Source: an uncultured Clostridia bacterium (lineage in GTDB: Bacteria; Bacillota; Clostridia; UBA1381). Taken from it: 64,000 nt of DNA. Where the stretch lies: the NCBI GenBank assembly GCA_934476675.1, contig CAKSOE010000002.1, positions 92,625 to 156,624 of the forward strand. Reading direction: 5' to 3'. A program made the translations under genes and the position numbers. Positions within the stretch are counted from its first letter, which is position 1; the number at the start of each line of letters is the position of its first letter. Positions 49,787 to 59,029 of the stretch are shown one piece after another. The notes under the pieces were generated by a model. That model saw only the letters and a list, made by a program, of their open reading frames with translations. It was not told the DNA's origin and searched no databases.

Positions 49787-52732
49787 ATGAAAAAGATTAA
49801 AAAACTTATTTCATTGGTGTCGGCAGCTGCAATTATTGCAACTTCGATACTTTCAAATACTGTTTTTGCTGACTTTACTGATGTAAGCAGTGATAACCAG
49901 TATTCAAAATCAATCACGACCCTATCAACATTGGGGGTTATCAACGGTTACGATGACGGCACATTTAAGCCGGACGGTTCGATTACACGAGCTGAATTTG
50001 CAAAAATCATAACCTATGTACTCGGTCTTTCGGAGCTGACTACTCCTTCGACGGAATTTTCCGATGTGAGCGGTCACTGGGCGAATGCAAATATCAAAAC
50101 AGCATATGACCAGGGCATTATCAACGGTTTTGAGGACGGTACATTCAGACCGGATGACAATGTTACATACGAACAGGCGTTAAAGATGATAGTTTGTACA
50201 CTCGGCTATGACGCTTTTGCACAGGCAGCCGGAGGTTATCCGGTTGGTTATCAGTCACAGGCAGCATCACTCGGACTTACAAAGGGTATTTCGGGTCTTG
50301 CGTTTGATGCTCCGGCAAACAGAGGTGCGATTGCCCAGGCTGTATATAATGCTCTTGAAGTTAGTATGCAGCAGAAGGATAATTCGGGACAGTGGGTTTC
50401 ATCAGACAAAACTCTGCTCAACGATTATCTTAATGTTAAGAAGTTTAAGGGTGAGCTTGCAGGTGTTGAGGAACACGTAACAGGAAACTGTGTAGGAACG
50501 CTCCTTAAGGGTCAAATGCAGATGGTCAGCGCTTCATCATCGGGTACGTATGTTACAATGGACTACACAGCGTTTACTCAGAATATTACTGATATAAGCA
50601 AGTACCTCGGTAAAATGATAACCGTCTATTACAGACAGAAGAATGATAATGACGAAGCAGTTTTGGTGGCAATTGATTCAGATACAACAAAGAATACAGA
50701 AATAAACGTTGTTTCGGATAATATTATAGGGCTCGAAAGCACAAGCTTCAAGTACTATGATAATAATGCGTCAAAGAATGCCAAGGTTGATATGGATAAT
50801 GTTACAGTAAGATATAACGGAAAAACTGTTGACAGAACAGGTACTCAGTTAAGAACAAAAGAGGACAAGCTTACTGATAAAACATATTCATTCAAGGATG
50901 CTTTGAATAATTGGCTTGATCCTGACAGCGATTTCTTCATTTACGGTGATGTTATACTTACAGACAGAGAATCTGACGGTACAATAGATGATATTCAGAT
51001 TAACGATTACAAGACGATGCTTGCACTGAAATCACCGACTACTTCGGATTATAAGATAACAGACAAATTAAAGACCGGTAACTCGCTTGTGTTAAATCCT
51101 AATTCAACCGAGTATACATATACTGTTGTAAAAGACGGTAAGGAAGCTGCATTGACTTCAATTGCAGCCAATGATGTAATTACTTACGTAAAGAGCATTG
51201 ACGGAAGTATATATACATTATATGTAACAAGCAAAAAAATTACAGGATCCGTAAGCTCATACAGCAGTGCGGACAGAACAATAACAATAGACAAGCAAGA
51301 TTATAATGTTGACCCCGAATGTGAAGGATATATTTCAACAAAGCAAAATGGTAAAAAGCTTTCATCGGGTCAGACAGGCACATTCTACATTGATAAGTTT
51401 GATACTGTAATTTATGCCGAAATCGCAGAGGAGAAAGAAAAGCCGTACGCTTATATTACAAATGTATATGAGGGAGACGGTACGGAGCAGTGGTATATAT
51501 CGGCATATTGCCCGGCAAAATCAACTTCTTCAACTGTAAGCTATCCGCTGAAAAATAAAGTAACAGTAGGAACAAAGACTGGTGTTAACCAGGAGGCTGT
51601 TGCAGATATTCTTGAAGAAATCGCAAAGAACAGCAATGCGGATGTTGCTGATGAGACGATAAGAAAGAATATATACGGTTCTGATTTGAATTATGATGCA
51701 AATACATATAAATATTCACAGCCTGCACGTATAGATATTAATACGCAGGGTTATGTTACTTCGATTATTCCGGTATCGGATAAAATAGGTGATACAAACT
51801 CAAATGAATCTGAGGTTATAAAGTGCAAGGAGTTGGCTAAATATAAGTACAATTCAGGCACATTCTCAAACGGAAACTCAAAGTTCTCGGTTAATTCATC
51901 GAGTGTGATTCTATATGTTCCTGGTGATCGTTCAAAGTCAGGCTTTGCAAAGAAAACTTCAAGCTCATTTGAACAGAATAGTTCATATTACGTTGAAGCA
52001 TATGACTTAAACGACTCAAATGTTGCTAATTTGGTTATTTACTATGGCAAGAGCGGAAAAATTACCGAAGTTACAAGATCTACCGCGTTTTCAATAATTA
52101 CAAACAGACCGGAAGAATTCTATAACTCCGATAAAGATGAAACAACGCTGCAGCTTACAGTATTCCCGAGTTCGGGAGATGCCGAAAAGAAGTGGACTGT
52201 TGCCGAGGCTGATGAATTTGCAGACTGTGAAATAGGTGACGTTATACAGTTTGGATATGACCAGGATAATTATGCTACACAGAGAGCAAATTGTGTTCTT
52301 TTCAGAGACATTAAGTCGGAATTGGATAAAAAGACCTATGACTGGACAGATGAGGATAAGTTTGATTACAGATTTAAAAATGAAACAACCAGCCAGGAAG
52401 CGTACGGTACAGTCTATCGTTCAAGAGCTGCAATGTATAATGTAGTGCAGGTGCTGGATGATGATACAAAATTGTATGTAACGAAGAATGGCTTTGACAG
52501 TGAGGGTAAACTGACAGATGAAAATTCATATGACGAAATTCACATGAATTCTTCAACAAAGTTTATTCGTATGGCATCTGATCGCAAGGGATTCTCAAAG
52601 TATGCAGAGGATACCGAAGCAGCTCTGACATATCTTGATTTAAAAGATGTAAAGAATTATGGTTCGGATTGCTCTAAGATACTTGTTTTATCCAAGGACG
52701 GATTAGCAAGAATGATTGTAATTTATGAATAA
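49787..52732 (+). CDS. S-layer homology (SLH) domain surface protein, 981 aa
   Basis: Signal peptide (about 1-28, ending SNTVFA) is followed by SLH repeats: FTDVSSDNQYSKSITTL with LGVINGYDDGTFKPDGSITR; FSDVSGHWANANIKTAYDQG with IINGFEDGTFRPDDNVTYEQ; and a weaker third ending AIAQAVYNALEV. They anchor the protein to the wall polymer. The remaining 750 residues are beta-rich, Asp/Asn/Ser/Thr-rich and repetitive in character, with no known enzyme domain. It may be a major S-layer subunit. It is a paralogue of the protein encoded at 44439-47006 on the other side of rpsB-tsf. Confidence 0.9.
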   Translation: MKKIKKLISLVSAAAIIATSILSNTVFADFTDVSSDNQYSKSITTLSTLGVINGYDDGTFKPDGSITRAEFAKIITYVLGLSELTTPSTEFSDVSGHWANANIKTAYDQGIINGFEDGTFRPDDNVTYEQALKMIVCTLGYDAFAQAAGGYPVGYQSQAASLGLTKGISGLAFDAPANRGAIAQAVYNALEVSMQQKDNSGQWVSSDKTLLNDYLNVKKFKGELAGVEEHVTGNCVGTLLKGQMQMVSASSSGTYVTMDYTAFTQNITDISKYLGKMITVYYRQKNDNDEAVLVAIDSDTTKNTEINVVSDNIIGLESTSFKYYDNNASKNAKVDMDNVTVRYNGKTVDRTGTQLRTKEDKLTDKTYSFKDALNNWLDPDSDFFIYGDVILTDRESDGTIDDIQINDYKTMLALKSPTTSDYKITDKLKTGNSLVLNPNSTEYTYTVVKDGKEAALTSIAANDVITYVKSIDGSIYTLYVTSKKITGSVSSYSSADRTITIDKQDYNVDPECEGYISTKQNGKKLSSGQTGTFYIDKFDTVIYAEIAEEKEKPYAYITNVYEGDGTEQWYISAYCPAKSTSSTVSYPLKNKVTVGTKTGVNQEAVADILEEIAKNSNADVADETIRKNIYGSDLNYDANTYKYSQPARIDINTQGYVTSIIPVSDKIGDTNSNESEVIKCKELAKYKYNSGTFSNGNSKFSVNSSSVILYVPGDRSKSGFAKKTSSSFEQNSSYYVEAYDLNDSNVANLVIYYGKSGKITEVTRSTAFSIITNRPEEFYNSDKDETTLQLTVFPSSGDAEKKWTVAEADEFADCEIGDVIQFGYDQDNYATQRANCVLFRDIKSELDKKTYDWTDEDKFDYRFKNETTSQEAYGTVYRSRAAMYNVVQVLDDDTKLYVTKNGFDSEGKLTDENSYDEIHMNSSTKFIRMASDRKGFSKYAEDTEAALTYLDLKDVKNYGSDCSKILVLSKDGLARMIVIYE

Positions 52733-52744
52733 TATTCATTAGTT

Positions 52745-52789
52745 AAAAAAACCAGTGCGGCAGTTTTAAACTGCCGCACTGGTTTTTTT
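52745..52789. terminator. Bidirectional terminator between SLH and MATE genes
   Basis: Perfect 19-bp stem with arms around CCAGTGCGGCAG / CTGCCGCACTGG, loop TTTTAAA, A-run and T-run at the ends. Confidence 0.92.
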
Positions 52790-52802
52790 GAAGTAAATCC
52801 TT

Positions 52803-54185
52803 TTAGTCGTGAATTTCAGAAGTATCACGCGTCACATCTTTAAGCCATTTAAAAGATTTATATCTTGTAAAGGTAAACGGGAGCTTTATAAGCTCATCGC
52901 TTGTCAGAATCACATAAACAGCGATAACCGGCAGTTTTAAAATAAATGCTGCCACTGCGCCGAGAGGTATTGCCATAAGCCAGAGAGTGCCGCTGTCAAG
53001 AAACAATCCGAATTTCGTATCGCCGCCGGCTCGGAAAACTCCTACGATAAGCACCGTATTAACTCCGGATGCTATAACAAAGTACGACATAACATACATC
53101 ATTCCGCTGAGGTAGTCGTTTGCCTGGTCGCCGAGCGACATAAAGTTTTTAATTATAGGAGAAACACCAAGAACCACAAGCGCACCGCCGAGACCGAGAA
53201 GAAATGTGATTTTTATAAAGCGCACCGAATAAACCTTGGCGTAATCTTTTTTACCCTCGCCGATAGCTTTGCCGAGCATTATTGCAGTAGCGTTTGCAAC
53301 GCCGAAAATCACAACCATGGCAAGCTGACGAACCACCTGAACTACCGAATTTGCCGCCACGGCGGATTTGCCTAAATGGCCGATTATTGCGGTTATCATT
53401 GAAATTCCGCTTCCCCATAAAAGCTCGTTCGCGGCTACGGGAACAGCATATTTAATAAAATCAGATACAAGAATTTTTTCTGTATGTGTTAAATATTTAC
53501 CTTTTATGCGGACTATTTTGTTTACCTTGAACGCATAAAAAATCATTATGAAAAATTCGCAGTAGCGCGCTATTGCGGTAGCGATTGCCGCACCGCGCAC
53601 ACCGAGAGCCGGAACGCCGCATAATCCGAATATAAATACAGCGTTAAGGATTATATTTACAAACAGCGAGATCGTGTAAATAACCGTTGAGATTATAACA
53701 CGTTCCACACTGCGCATAACATTCAGATACACCATTGTTGCCGCAGCCGGAATATAGGCAATTGCAACAATACGCATATATTGAGCGCCCTGTTCGATAA
53801 CGTCTGCCTCGGAGGAGAAAATGTGCATAAGCTGTACAGGAAAAATAAGAGCGGCAGCGGTAAACACAGCGGCAATAGATACAGCCCAGCGCATGGCAAG
53901 ACCGAGAACTTTTTCGATTGTTACGGCGTCGCCTTTTCCCCAATACTGTGCGGTAAGTACAGCAGCTCCTGAGGTTAGCCCGAAGAACAGAAGCGTCATT
54001 ATAAAATAAATCTGTCCGGCAAGAGAAGCTGCCGAAATTGCTGCTTCGTCGAGCTTTCCGAGCATAAGAACGTCTGCTGCCTGCACTCCGACATTTATGA
54101 GATTTTGCAGCGCCATAGGGATAACAAGTGCAATAACCGTTTTATAAAAATGTTGTTTTTCTTCTTTTGAGTTAATTGTAGCCAT
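52803..54185 (-). CDS. MATE-family efflux transporter
   Basis: 460 residues from the ATG at 54185 with about twelve membrane helices in two six-helix bundles. Family strings are VIALVIPMALQNLINVGVQAADVLMLGKL in two pieces, GQIYFIMTLLFFGLTSGAAVLTAQYWGKGD and VRQLAMVVIFGVANATAIMLGKAIGEGK. MATE proteins export drugs or metabolites using sodium or protons. The longer frame to 54230 overlaps the promoter and is not coding. The substrate is unknown. Confidence 0.92.
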   Translation of the reverse strand: MATINSKEEKQHFYKTVIALVIPMALQNLINVGVQAADVLMLGKLDEAAISAASLAGQIYFIMTLLFFGLTSGAAVLTAQYWGKGDAVTIEKVLGLAMRWAVSIAAVFTAAALIFPVQLMHIFSSEADVIEQGAQYMRIVAIAYIPAAATMVYLNVMRSVERVIISTVIYTISLFVNIILNAVFIFGLCGVPALGVRGAAIATAIARYCEFFIMIFYAFKVNKIVRIKGKYLTHTEKILVSDFIKYAVPVAANELLWGSGISMITAIIGHLGKSAVAANSVVQVVRQLAMVVIFGVANATAIMLGKAIGEGKKDYAKVYSVRFIKITFLLGLGGALVVLGVSPIIKNFMSLGDQANDYLSGMMYVMSYFVIASGVNTVLIVGVFRAGGDTKFGLFLDSGTLWLMAIPLGAVAAFILKLPVIAVYVILTSDELIKLPFTFTRYKSFKWLKDVTRDTSEIHD

Positions 54186-54228
54186 AGCTGTAAGCTTCCT
54201 TTCATGTTTTTTTAAACAGTTAACTGAC

Positions 54229-54257
54229 ATTATAACAGTTTTAACCGCATTTGTAAA
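54229..54257 (-). promoter_or_regulatory. Promoter of MATE gene
   Basis: TTTACA, 17-bp spacer, TATAAT on the minus strand, 44 bases before the start codon. The -35 box is inside the palindrome described next. Confidence 0.7.
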
Positions 54258-54288
54258 GAGTATTTTAAAAATATCTTTACAAATGCGG
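54245..54288. promoter_or_regulatory. 44-bp near-perfect palindrome over the MATE promoter
   Basis: Arms CCGCATTTGTAAAGA (54245-54259) and TCTTTACAAATGCGG (54274-54288) are perfect, and the 14-base middle gTATTTTaAAAATA is itself palindromic. The left arm covers the -35 element. This fits an operator for a repressor of the efflux gene; a promoterless mini-element is the alternative. Confidence 0.6.
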
Positions 54289-54537
54289 AAGTTTTGTACA
54301 ATATAATGAATGAAGAATACTATAACACCTCAAAAACCACATAAAACCTAACTAATTCAGCATTTTATCAAAAAAAAATCACATAAATTGTGATAAAAAC
54401 ACCCAAAAGTGTCTGAAAGGTACAGAAACATAGTAGGTGCAAGTGCAGAAATTCAGTTTATTTCTTAATTATTCCTGCACGCTGCACCTAAAACGGCGAG
54501 CTTATGGGATTTGCAGTTTCTATGATACATAAATATA
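54289..54537. other. Intergenic stretch with a hairpin, no gene
   Basis: AT-rich, without an ORF of interest. TAGGTGCAAGTGCAG (54434-54448) pairs with CTGCACGCTGCACCTA (54475-54490) around a 26-base loop; no T-run follows. It lies just below the folE stop codon and may end the queuosine operon transcript. Confidence 0.4.
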
Positions 54538-55116
54538 CTACCGCAAAAGCGCATAAACCTCATTACGAAGCTCGTGGTCACAGTCGAACAATCCGCGGAT
54601 TGCACTGGTTCGTGTTTTTGCACCGCGTGATTTGATTCCCCGTGAGGTCATGCAGCTGTGTTCACCCTCGATTATTACGATTACGTCCTCTGTTCCGCAG
54701 ACCTTTTGCATAATTTCCGCAATGTCTGCACATATACGCTCCTGGAGCTGCAAACGCTTGCACACCATATCGCATATCCGTGCGATTTTTGAAAGACCGA
54801 TAACTTTTCCATTAGGTATATATGCCACGTGACATTTCATGTTATACATAAGCGCAAGGTGGTGTTCACACCAGCTGAAACACTCTATATCCTTTACCAG
54901 AACAAGGTCGCGCGATTTTTCCTGTTCAAAGCATTTATTAAACATCTGTGCAATCTCGTCATTCGTATAACGCATACCCTCAAAAATTTCGTCATACATA
55001 CGTGCAACGCGGTCGGGAGTGCCTATAAGCCCTTCACGTTCGGGATTGTCACCTAAGGCTTCGATGATGAGTCTGACAGCCTGTTCTATTTTTTTGTGGT
55101 CAAATTCGGGTTTCAT
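54538..55116 (-). CDS. folE: GTP cyclohydrolase I (FolE)
   Basis: Converts GTP to dihydroneopterin triphosphate, the entry step for folate and queuosine. The 192-residue protein starts at 55116 behind AGGAGG. Motifs: [17 protein letters not shown], the zinc and substrate-site string [38 protein letters not shown] and the C-terminal [18 protein letters not shown]. It is the last gene of the que operon, 17 bp below queE, so it mainly feeds 7-deazaguanine synthesis here. Confidence 0.96.
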   Translation of the reverse strand: MKPEFDHKKIEQAVRLIIEALGDNPEREGLIGTPDRVARMYDEIFEGMRYTNDEIAQMFNKCFEQEKSRDLVLVKDIECFSWCEHHLALMYNMKCHVAYIPNGKVIGLSKIARICDMVCKRLQLQERICADIAEIMQKVCGTEDVIVIIEGEHSCMTSRGIKSRGAKTRTSAIRGLFDCDHELRNEVYALLR

Positions 55117-55133
55117 TATTGTATCCTCCTGAT

Positions 55134-55814
55134 TTATACGCCCCGTTTTTCGGGATCCCACACAATTTTATGGAGCTGCACCTGAAATTTTGCGTCCTTC
55201 ATTACGGGTTTGTTAAGAATTATATCAACAAGCTTTTCCGCACTGTATTCGCCGTATACTGTTCCGACATAAATATGCGGCATAACATCATAAAAGCTAT
55301 CGAGCTTTTTTACAATGTCAACCATAAGCGATGCGTCTTCATCAGTGCCTACAACGAATTTTATAACATCGCACGGGCGAAGCGAGAGAAAATTATTCCA
55401 AAGCATTTTTTCTGTCATTCCGCAGGACGGAAGTTTATAGTCGATTGTGTAAAAAAGCTTATCTGTATTTTGCAGCTTTTTTGAAAATTCACAAATATCA
55501 ACTGCTCCGTTTGTTTCAATGTTCACTTCATAGCCGTCCGAGAGCAAACGGTTTGTAAGTATATCTGCATTTGGATGAATAAGAGGTTCGCCGCCGGTAA
55601 GCGTTACGCGTTTATAGCGCAGATTAAGCTTTGAAATAATCTCATCAACATTCATTTCCGTATATTCGCACGGTACGCCCGAATCAAACAGGGAATACAG
55701 CGTATCACAGTAGGAACAATGCAGATTGCAGCCGGCAAGTCTTATAAAAGAACACGGCTGACCGCTGCGAAGTCCCTCGCCGTCAATGCTGTCAAAAATT
55801 TCAATTACTTTCAT
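55134..55814 (-). CDS. queE: 7-carboxy-7-deazaguanine synthase
   Basis: Radical-SAM enzyme that turns 6-carboxytetrahydropterin into 7-carboxy-7-deazaguanine. From the ATG at 55814, which overlaps the queD stop by four bases, it is 226 residues. [20 protein letters not shown] precedes the cluster motif CNLHCSYC (Cys29, Cys33, Cys36; CxxxCxxC), then [12 protein letters not shown] and [11 protein letters not shown] longer frame from a TTG at 55832 is unlikely. Confidence 0.95.
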   Translation of the reverse strand: MKVIEIFDSIDGEGLRSGQPCSFIRLAGCNLHCSYCDTLYSLFDSGVPCEYTEMNVDEIISKLNLRYKRVTLTGGEPLIHPNADILTNRLLSDGYEVNIETNGAVDICEFSKKLQNTDKLFYTIDYKLPSCGMTEKMLWNNFLSLRPCDVIKFVVGTDEDASLMVDIVKKLDSFYDVMPHIYVGTVYGEYSAEKLVDIILNKPVMKDAKFQVQLHKIVWDPEKRGV

Positions 55815-56167
55815 AAAAGTGTCGCCCCACAATTGTCTTTGATATAGCTTGCCACATTGTCTGCGCTTTCTCGTACATCAACACGATAGCAACGGGGTGC
55901 GAGTATATCGCAGATATATTTTGCAAGATTTTCCGCTGTCGGGTTAAAGTCAACCACATCGTTTATAACCTTGTGATCTAATTTATCGAGAATTTCATGC
56001 TTTATATGAGTAAAATCCATAACCATACCGTTATTATCAAGTTTTTCGCTTCTGAGATACACATCTATTATCCAGTTATGACCGTGGAGATTGGTACACT
56101 TTGACGGATAATCCAAAATAAGCTTGTGCGCAGCGCTTATTTCAAGTCGTTTTCTTACCTCGTACAT
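55811..56167 (-). CDS. queD: 6-carboxytetrahydropterin synthase
   Basis: 118-residue PTPS-family enzyme making 6-carboxytetrahydropterin from dihydroneopterin triphosphate. Zinc histidines are in SAAHKL (His14) and CTNLHGHNW (His28, His30) with catalytic Cys24; MVMDFTHIKHEIL and the DFNPTAENLAKYI string complete the site. The start lies 1 bp after the queC stop; the stop overlaps queE. Confidence 0.96.
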   Translation of the reverse strand: MYEVRKRLEISAAHKLILDYPSKCTNLHGHNWIIDVYLRSEKLDNNGMVMDFTHIKHEILDKLDHKVINDVVDFNPTAENLAKYICDILAPRCYRVDVRESADNVASYIKDNCGATLL

Positions 56168-56839
56168 TTAAAAATCCTTTCCGCTGTTCTTTTCAGCCAT
56201 ATATTCGTCATAGCCTCTTTTTCTTAAAAAGCACGCGGGGCAGTCGCCGCAGCCTGTGCCTTTTATACCATTATAGCAAGTGAGCGTATCGTTATATATT
56301 GTATCAAGCGCGCCGAGCTTGTCCGCAAGCTCCCAGGTCTGCGCCTTTGTAAGCCACATAAGCGGCGTATGAATTACAAAATTGTATTCCATGGCAAGAT
56401 TGAGCGTTACGTTAAGCGATTTGATAAATATATCACGGCAGTCGGGATAACCCGAAAAATCCGTTTCGCAGACTCCCGTAACAATTTCCGTTATGCCATG
56501 TGTTTTTGCGTATATTGCTGCATAGCTTAAAAACAGCATATTCCGTCCCTCAACAAACGTGTTGGGAGGCGCACCCTCCGGCTTTGTTTTTTCAACAGGT
56601 ATATCGGAGCGAGTAAGAGAATTGGCGCTCAGTTGATTTATAATCGGTGTGTCTATAACCTCAAACTGTATTCCTGTTTTTTTGCATATTTCCTTTGCAC
56701 ACACAAGCTCGGCTTTGTGACGCTGACCGTAATCAAAACCGATTGCGGATACATTTTCCTTTCCAAAACGGTCAATTGCCCAAAACATACAGGTTGTGCT
56801 GTCCTGTCCGCCGGATAATACTATTAATGCTTTTTTCAT
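56168..56839 (-). CDS. queC: 7-cyano-7-deazaguanine synthase
   Basis: 223-residue ATP-dependent enzyme converting 7-carboxy-7-deazaguanine with ammonia to preQ0. The PP-loop is [15 protein letters not shown] (about 8-22), followed by [33 protein letters not shown] and [15 protein letters not shown]. The C-terminal zinc site has [20 protein letters not shown] with four Cys. It ends 1 bp before queD. Confidence 0.97.
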   Translation of the reverse strand: MKKALIVLSGGQDSTTCMFWAIDRFGKENVSAIGFDYGQRHKAELVCAKEICKKTGIQFEVIDTPIINQLSANSLTRSDIPVEKTKPEGAPPNTFVEGRNMLFLSYAAIYAKTHGITEIVTGVCETDFSGYPDCRDIFIKSLNVTLNLAMEYNFVIHTPLMWLTKAQTWELADKLGALDTIYNDTLTCYNGIKGTGCGDCPACFLRKRGYDEYMAEKNSGKDF

Positions 56840-56852
56840 AAAATCATCGCCT

Positions 56853-57329
56853 TTATATATTTTTTAATTGAGAAAACAAGCGTTCCCCCGCAATTTTTTC
56901 ATATTTGGTACCGGGCTGTCCGTAATTCGCAAACGGATAGATGGAAATTCCGCCGCGCGGTGTAAACACGCCTTTGACTTCAAGGTATTTCGGTTCCATA
57001 AGCTTTACGAGGTCTTTCATAATAATATTTATGCAGTCCTCGTGAAAATCACCTTGGTTACGAAAGCTGAACAGATACAGCTTCAATGATTTGGACTCAA
57101 CCATTTTTATATTCGGTATATAATTTATTTTAACTTCCGCAAAGTCGGGCTGACCGGTGATAGGGCAGAGCGATGTAAATTCCGGACAGTTAAAGGTTAC
57201 CATATAATCATTATCCGGATGCTTGTTAACGAATGTTTCAAGTACATCGGGCGCATACTTGTCCGAATAAACGGTTTTTTTGTTTCCCAGAAGCGAAAGC
57301 CCCAGGCGTTCTTCTTCATTTCTCGGCAT
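56853..57329 (-). CDS. queF: NADPH-dependent preQ0 reductase QueF
   Basis: 158-residue short-type QueF from the ATG at 57329 (GAGGAG ahead), reducing preQ0 to preQ1, the base put into tRNA by Tgt. The active-site Cys is in [15 protein letters not shown], followed by the QueF motif [20 protein letters not shown] and ITHD-like [13 protein letters not shown]. First gene of the operon queF-queC-queD-queE-folE. No preQ1 riboswitch was seen in the short leader. Confidence 0.96.
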   Translation of the reverse strand: MPRNEEERLGLSLLGNKKTVYSDKYAPDVLETFVNKHPDNDYMVTFNCPEFTSLCPITGQPDFAEVKINYIPNIKMVESKSLKLYLFSFRNQGDFHEDCINIIMKDLVKLMEPKYLEVKGVFTPRGGISIYPFANYGQPGTKYEKIAGERLFSQLKNI

Positions 57330-57361
57330 ATAAAATCTCCTCATTTCAACATACTTTATTA

Positions 57362-57390
57362 ATTATATCACAAACATTATCATTTGTGAA
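57362..57390 (-). promoter_or_regulatory. Promoter of que operon with overlapping inverted repeat
   Basis: TTCACA, 17-bp spacer, TATAAT on the minus strand. CACAAA (57369-57374) and TTTGTG (57383-57388) form an inverted repeat across the spacer, a possible operator. Confidence 0.65.
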
Positions 57391-57461
57391 GTGAAATTTT
57401 GAACAAAAATATATCAAAAAAACAAAAGAGCATTTTGCACCGAAAATAGCATAATAATACA

Positions 57462-57490
57462 TTGACTGTCCCCAAATAAAATGTTATAAT
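57462..57490 (+). promoter_or_regulatory. Promoter of AraC-family regulator
   Basis: TTGACT, 17-bp spacer, TATAAT, 22 bases before the start codon. Confidence 0.8.
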
Positions 57491-57512
57491 AACCGCAGGA
57501 GGTCTGACATTT

Positions 57513-58298
57513 ATGGAAAAGTTTTTCGGGTACGATTTCAATATAAATAAAATAGCGCTTGCGTGCTATGTTCCGAAAGGCGAGGGTGATGCGGTTCATA
57601 TGAACAGAGCGTCGCACGGTCTGGCGCTGCATATGTCCGGCAATAAAAAATACACCTTTGAAGATAAAAACATACTTTATACAGGTAAAAACGATATTAT
57701 CTTCATGCCGGAACATTCCAATTATGTAGTGGAGGCGCAATGCCCGGGGGATTGCTACGCAATAAATTTCAAGATTGCGGACGAGGTTTCTTTTGAACCG
57801 TTTGTTTTGAACATAGGCGATTTGGTGACGGATAAATTTAAGGCGGCTGAAAAGGTATTTCGTTTAAAATCATCGGGATATGAAATGCAGTGCAAGGCAA
57901 ATCTGTATTCCGTAATCTGTTCAATGCTCGGCGAATATGAAAAGAAGTATATTCCAAAAAGCACGGAGAAAATTATAGAACCTGCAATAGAATATATTCA
58001 CATAAATTATACATCGGAAAACATAAGCGTCGAACATCTTGCAAAATTATGCGGAATAAGCACAACATATTTAAGAAATATTTTTTTGAAATGCAAAAAT
58101 GTCACGCCGATAAAATACATAAACGACCTCAAACTTTCAAGAGCAAAAGAGCTTATCATATCGGATTACTATTCAATTCCAAAAATTTCCGAGCTTTCGG
58201 GATTCGGTGACGAAAGCTATTTTTGTCGTTATTTCAAAAAAATGACAGGAATGACAGCGACTAAATACAGGCAGAGCATATTGGAGCAGGACAGATAA
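57513..58298 (+). CDS. AraC-family transcriptional regulator
   Basis: 261 residues. The N-terminal 140 residues form a cupin-like sensing domain (GLALHMSGNKKYTFED, IIFMPEHSNYVVEAQCPG). The C-terminal 100 residues have the double helix-turn-helix: ISVEHLAKLCGISTTYLRNI and TPIKYINDLKLSRAKELI, then ISELSGFGDESYFCRYFKK with the final GMTATKYR. AGGAGG precedes the ATG. Target genes are not evident; the neighbours do not form a sugar locus. Confidence 0.92.
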   Translation: MEKFFGYDFNINKIALACYVPKGEGDAVHMNRASHGLALHMSGNKKYTFEDKNILYTGKNDIIFMPEHSNYVVEAQCPGDCYAINFKIADEVSFEPFVLNIGDLVTDKFKAAEKVFRLKSSGYEMQCKANLYSVICSMLGEYEKKYIPKSTEKIIEPAIEYIHINYTSENISVEHLAKLCGISTTYLRNIFLKCKNVTPIKYINDLKLSRAKELIISDYYSIPKISELSGFGDESYFCRYFKKMTGMTATKYRQSILEQDR

Positions 58299-58379
58299 GT
58301 CAGCGTCTTTCAGTCACTTCGTTTATAATGTACGCACGGGTGGATTTTTGGTATTGCAGCAGCGAAATGGAGGATTAAT

Positions 58380-58721
58380 ATGAATATACAGATATTCGGT
58401 ACAAAAAAATGCAATGACACGAAAAAAGCCGAAAGATATTTTAAGGAGCGAAGAATTAAGTATCAGTTTATTGATATGAAAGAAAAGGGTATGAGTAAGG
58501 GAGAGTTCAACTCGGTTGCCGCGGCAAACGGCGGTCTTGAAAATATGATTAACTGGGAGGGCAGGGATAAGGACACGCTTGCACTTATCAAATATATCAC
58601 AGATGAAGAAAAGCTTGAAAAAGTACTGGATAATCCGCAGGTAATCAAAACTCCGGTAGTCAGGAACGGTAAGCAGTCAACGCTCGGTTATAGGCCGGAG
58701 ATATGGAAAGGCTGGAGCTGA
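58380..58721 (+). CDS. ArsC/Spx-family thioredoxin-fold protein
   Basis: 113 residues of the ArsC-like family (YffB/Spx/MgsR branch). N-terminal IQIFGTKKCNDTKKAERYF has a single Cys where Spx has CxxC, and the middle IKTPVVRNGKQSTLGYRPEIW keeps the cis-Pro TPVV and the Arg-rich loop. The single Cys argues against a redox-switch Spx and for an arsenate reductase-like or YffB-like protein. It is preceded by GGAGG and follows the AraC gene by 81 bp. Confidence 0.85.
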   Translation: MNIQIFGTKKCNDTKKAERYFKERRIKYQFIDMKEKGMSKGEFNSVAAANGGLENMINWEGRDKDTLALIKYITDEEKLEKVLDNPQVIKTPVVRNGKQSTLGYRPEIWKGWS

Positions 58722-58736
58722 CAGAAGGAAATAATA

Positions 58737-58823
58737 ATGATCATTAAAACACGCTATATCAGAAATCTCAAATATTTTGTAACTGTCTTTGTTAAGGAGA
58801 CGCTTTTGCTTTTTCTGCAATAA
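58737..58823 (+). CDS. Possible 28-codon peptide gene or broken small gene
   Basis: ORF with GAAGGAAA nine bases ahead, starting MIIKTRYIRNLKYFVTVFV. It ends at TAA, while the neighbouring frame stays open from about 58789 to 58971 with a basic sequence (FKPPKTGYTKKKTKDNRRKA). A one-base shift near 58790 would fuse the two into one protein of about 75 residues, so this may be a frameshifted gene. No similarity recognised; coding status uncertain. Confidence 0.3.
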   Translation: MIIKTRYIRNLKYFVTVFVKETLLLFLQ

Positions 58824-58989
58824 GTTCATCACGGTGTACGGGCTTCAAAATAAGCGTATATACATTTTGGACGACCACTCTGTAAGCGTATTTAAACCGC
58901 CGAAAACCGGTTATACTAAGAAAAAAACGAAAGATAACAGACGTAAAGCTGTCTTGTTCGCCGCTTATTAAAATATGGTACTCGTATTA

Positions 58990-59023
58990 CTGCGGTTTAC
59001 GAAAAAAATTTCGTGAACCGCAG
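58990..59023. terminator. Hairpin after flippase gene
   Basis: CTGCGGTTTACGAAA with TTTCGTGAACCGCAG (one T-G pair), loop AAAA. There is no long T-run, so termination strength is unclear. Confidence 0.5.
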
Positions 59024-59029
59024 CGTTTG

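Noticed and set aside
57330..57390. preQ1 riboswitch upstream of queF
   Set aside because: The leader is about 30 bases, without the C-rich stem and A-rich tail of a preQ1 aptamer.
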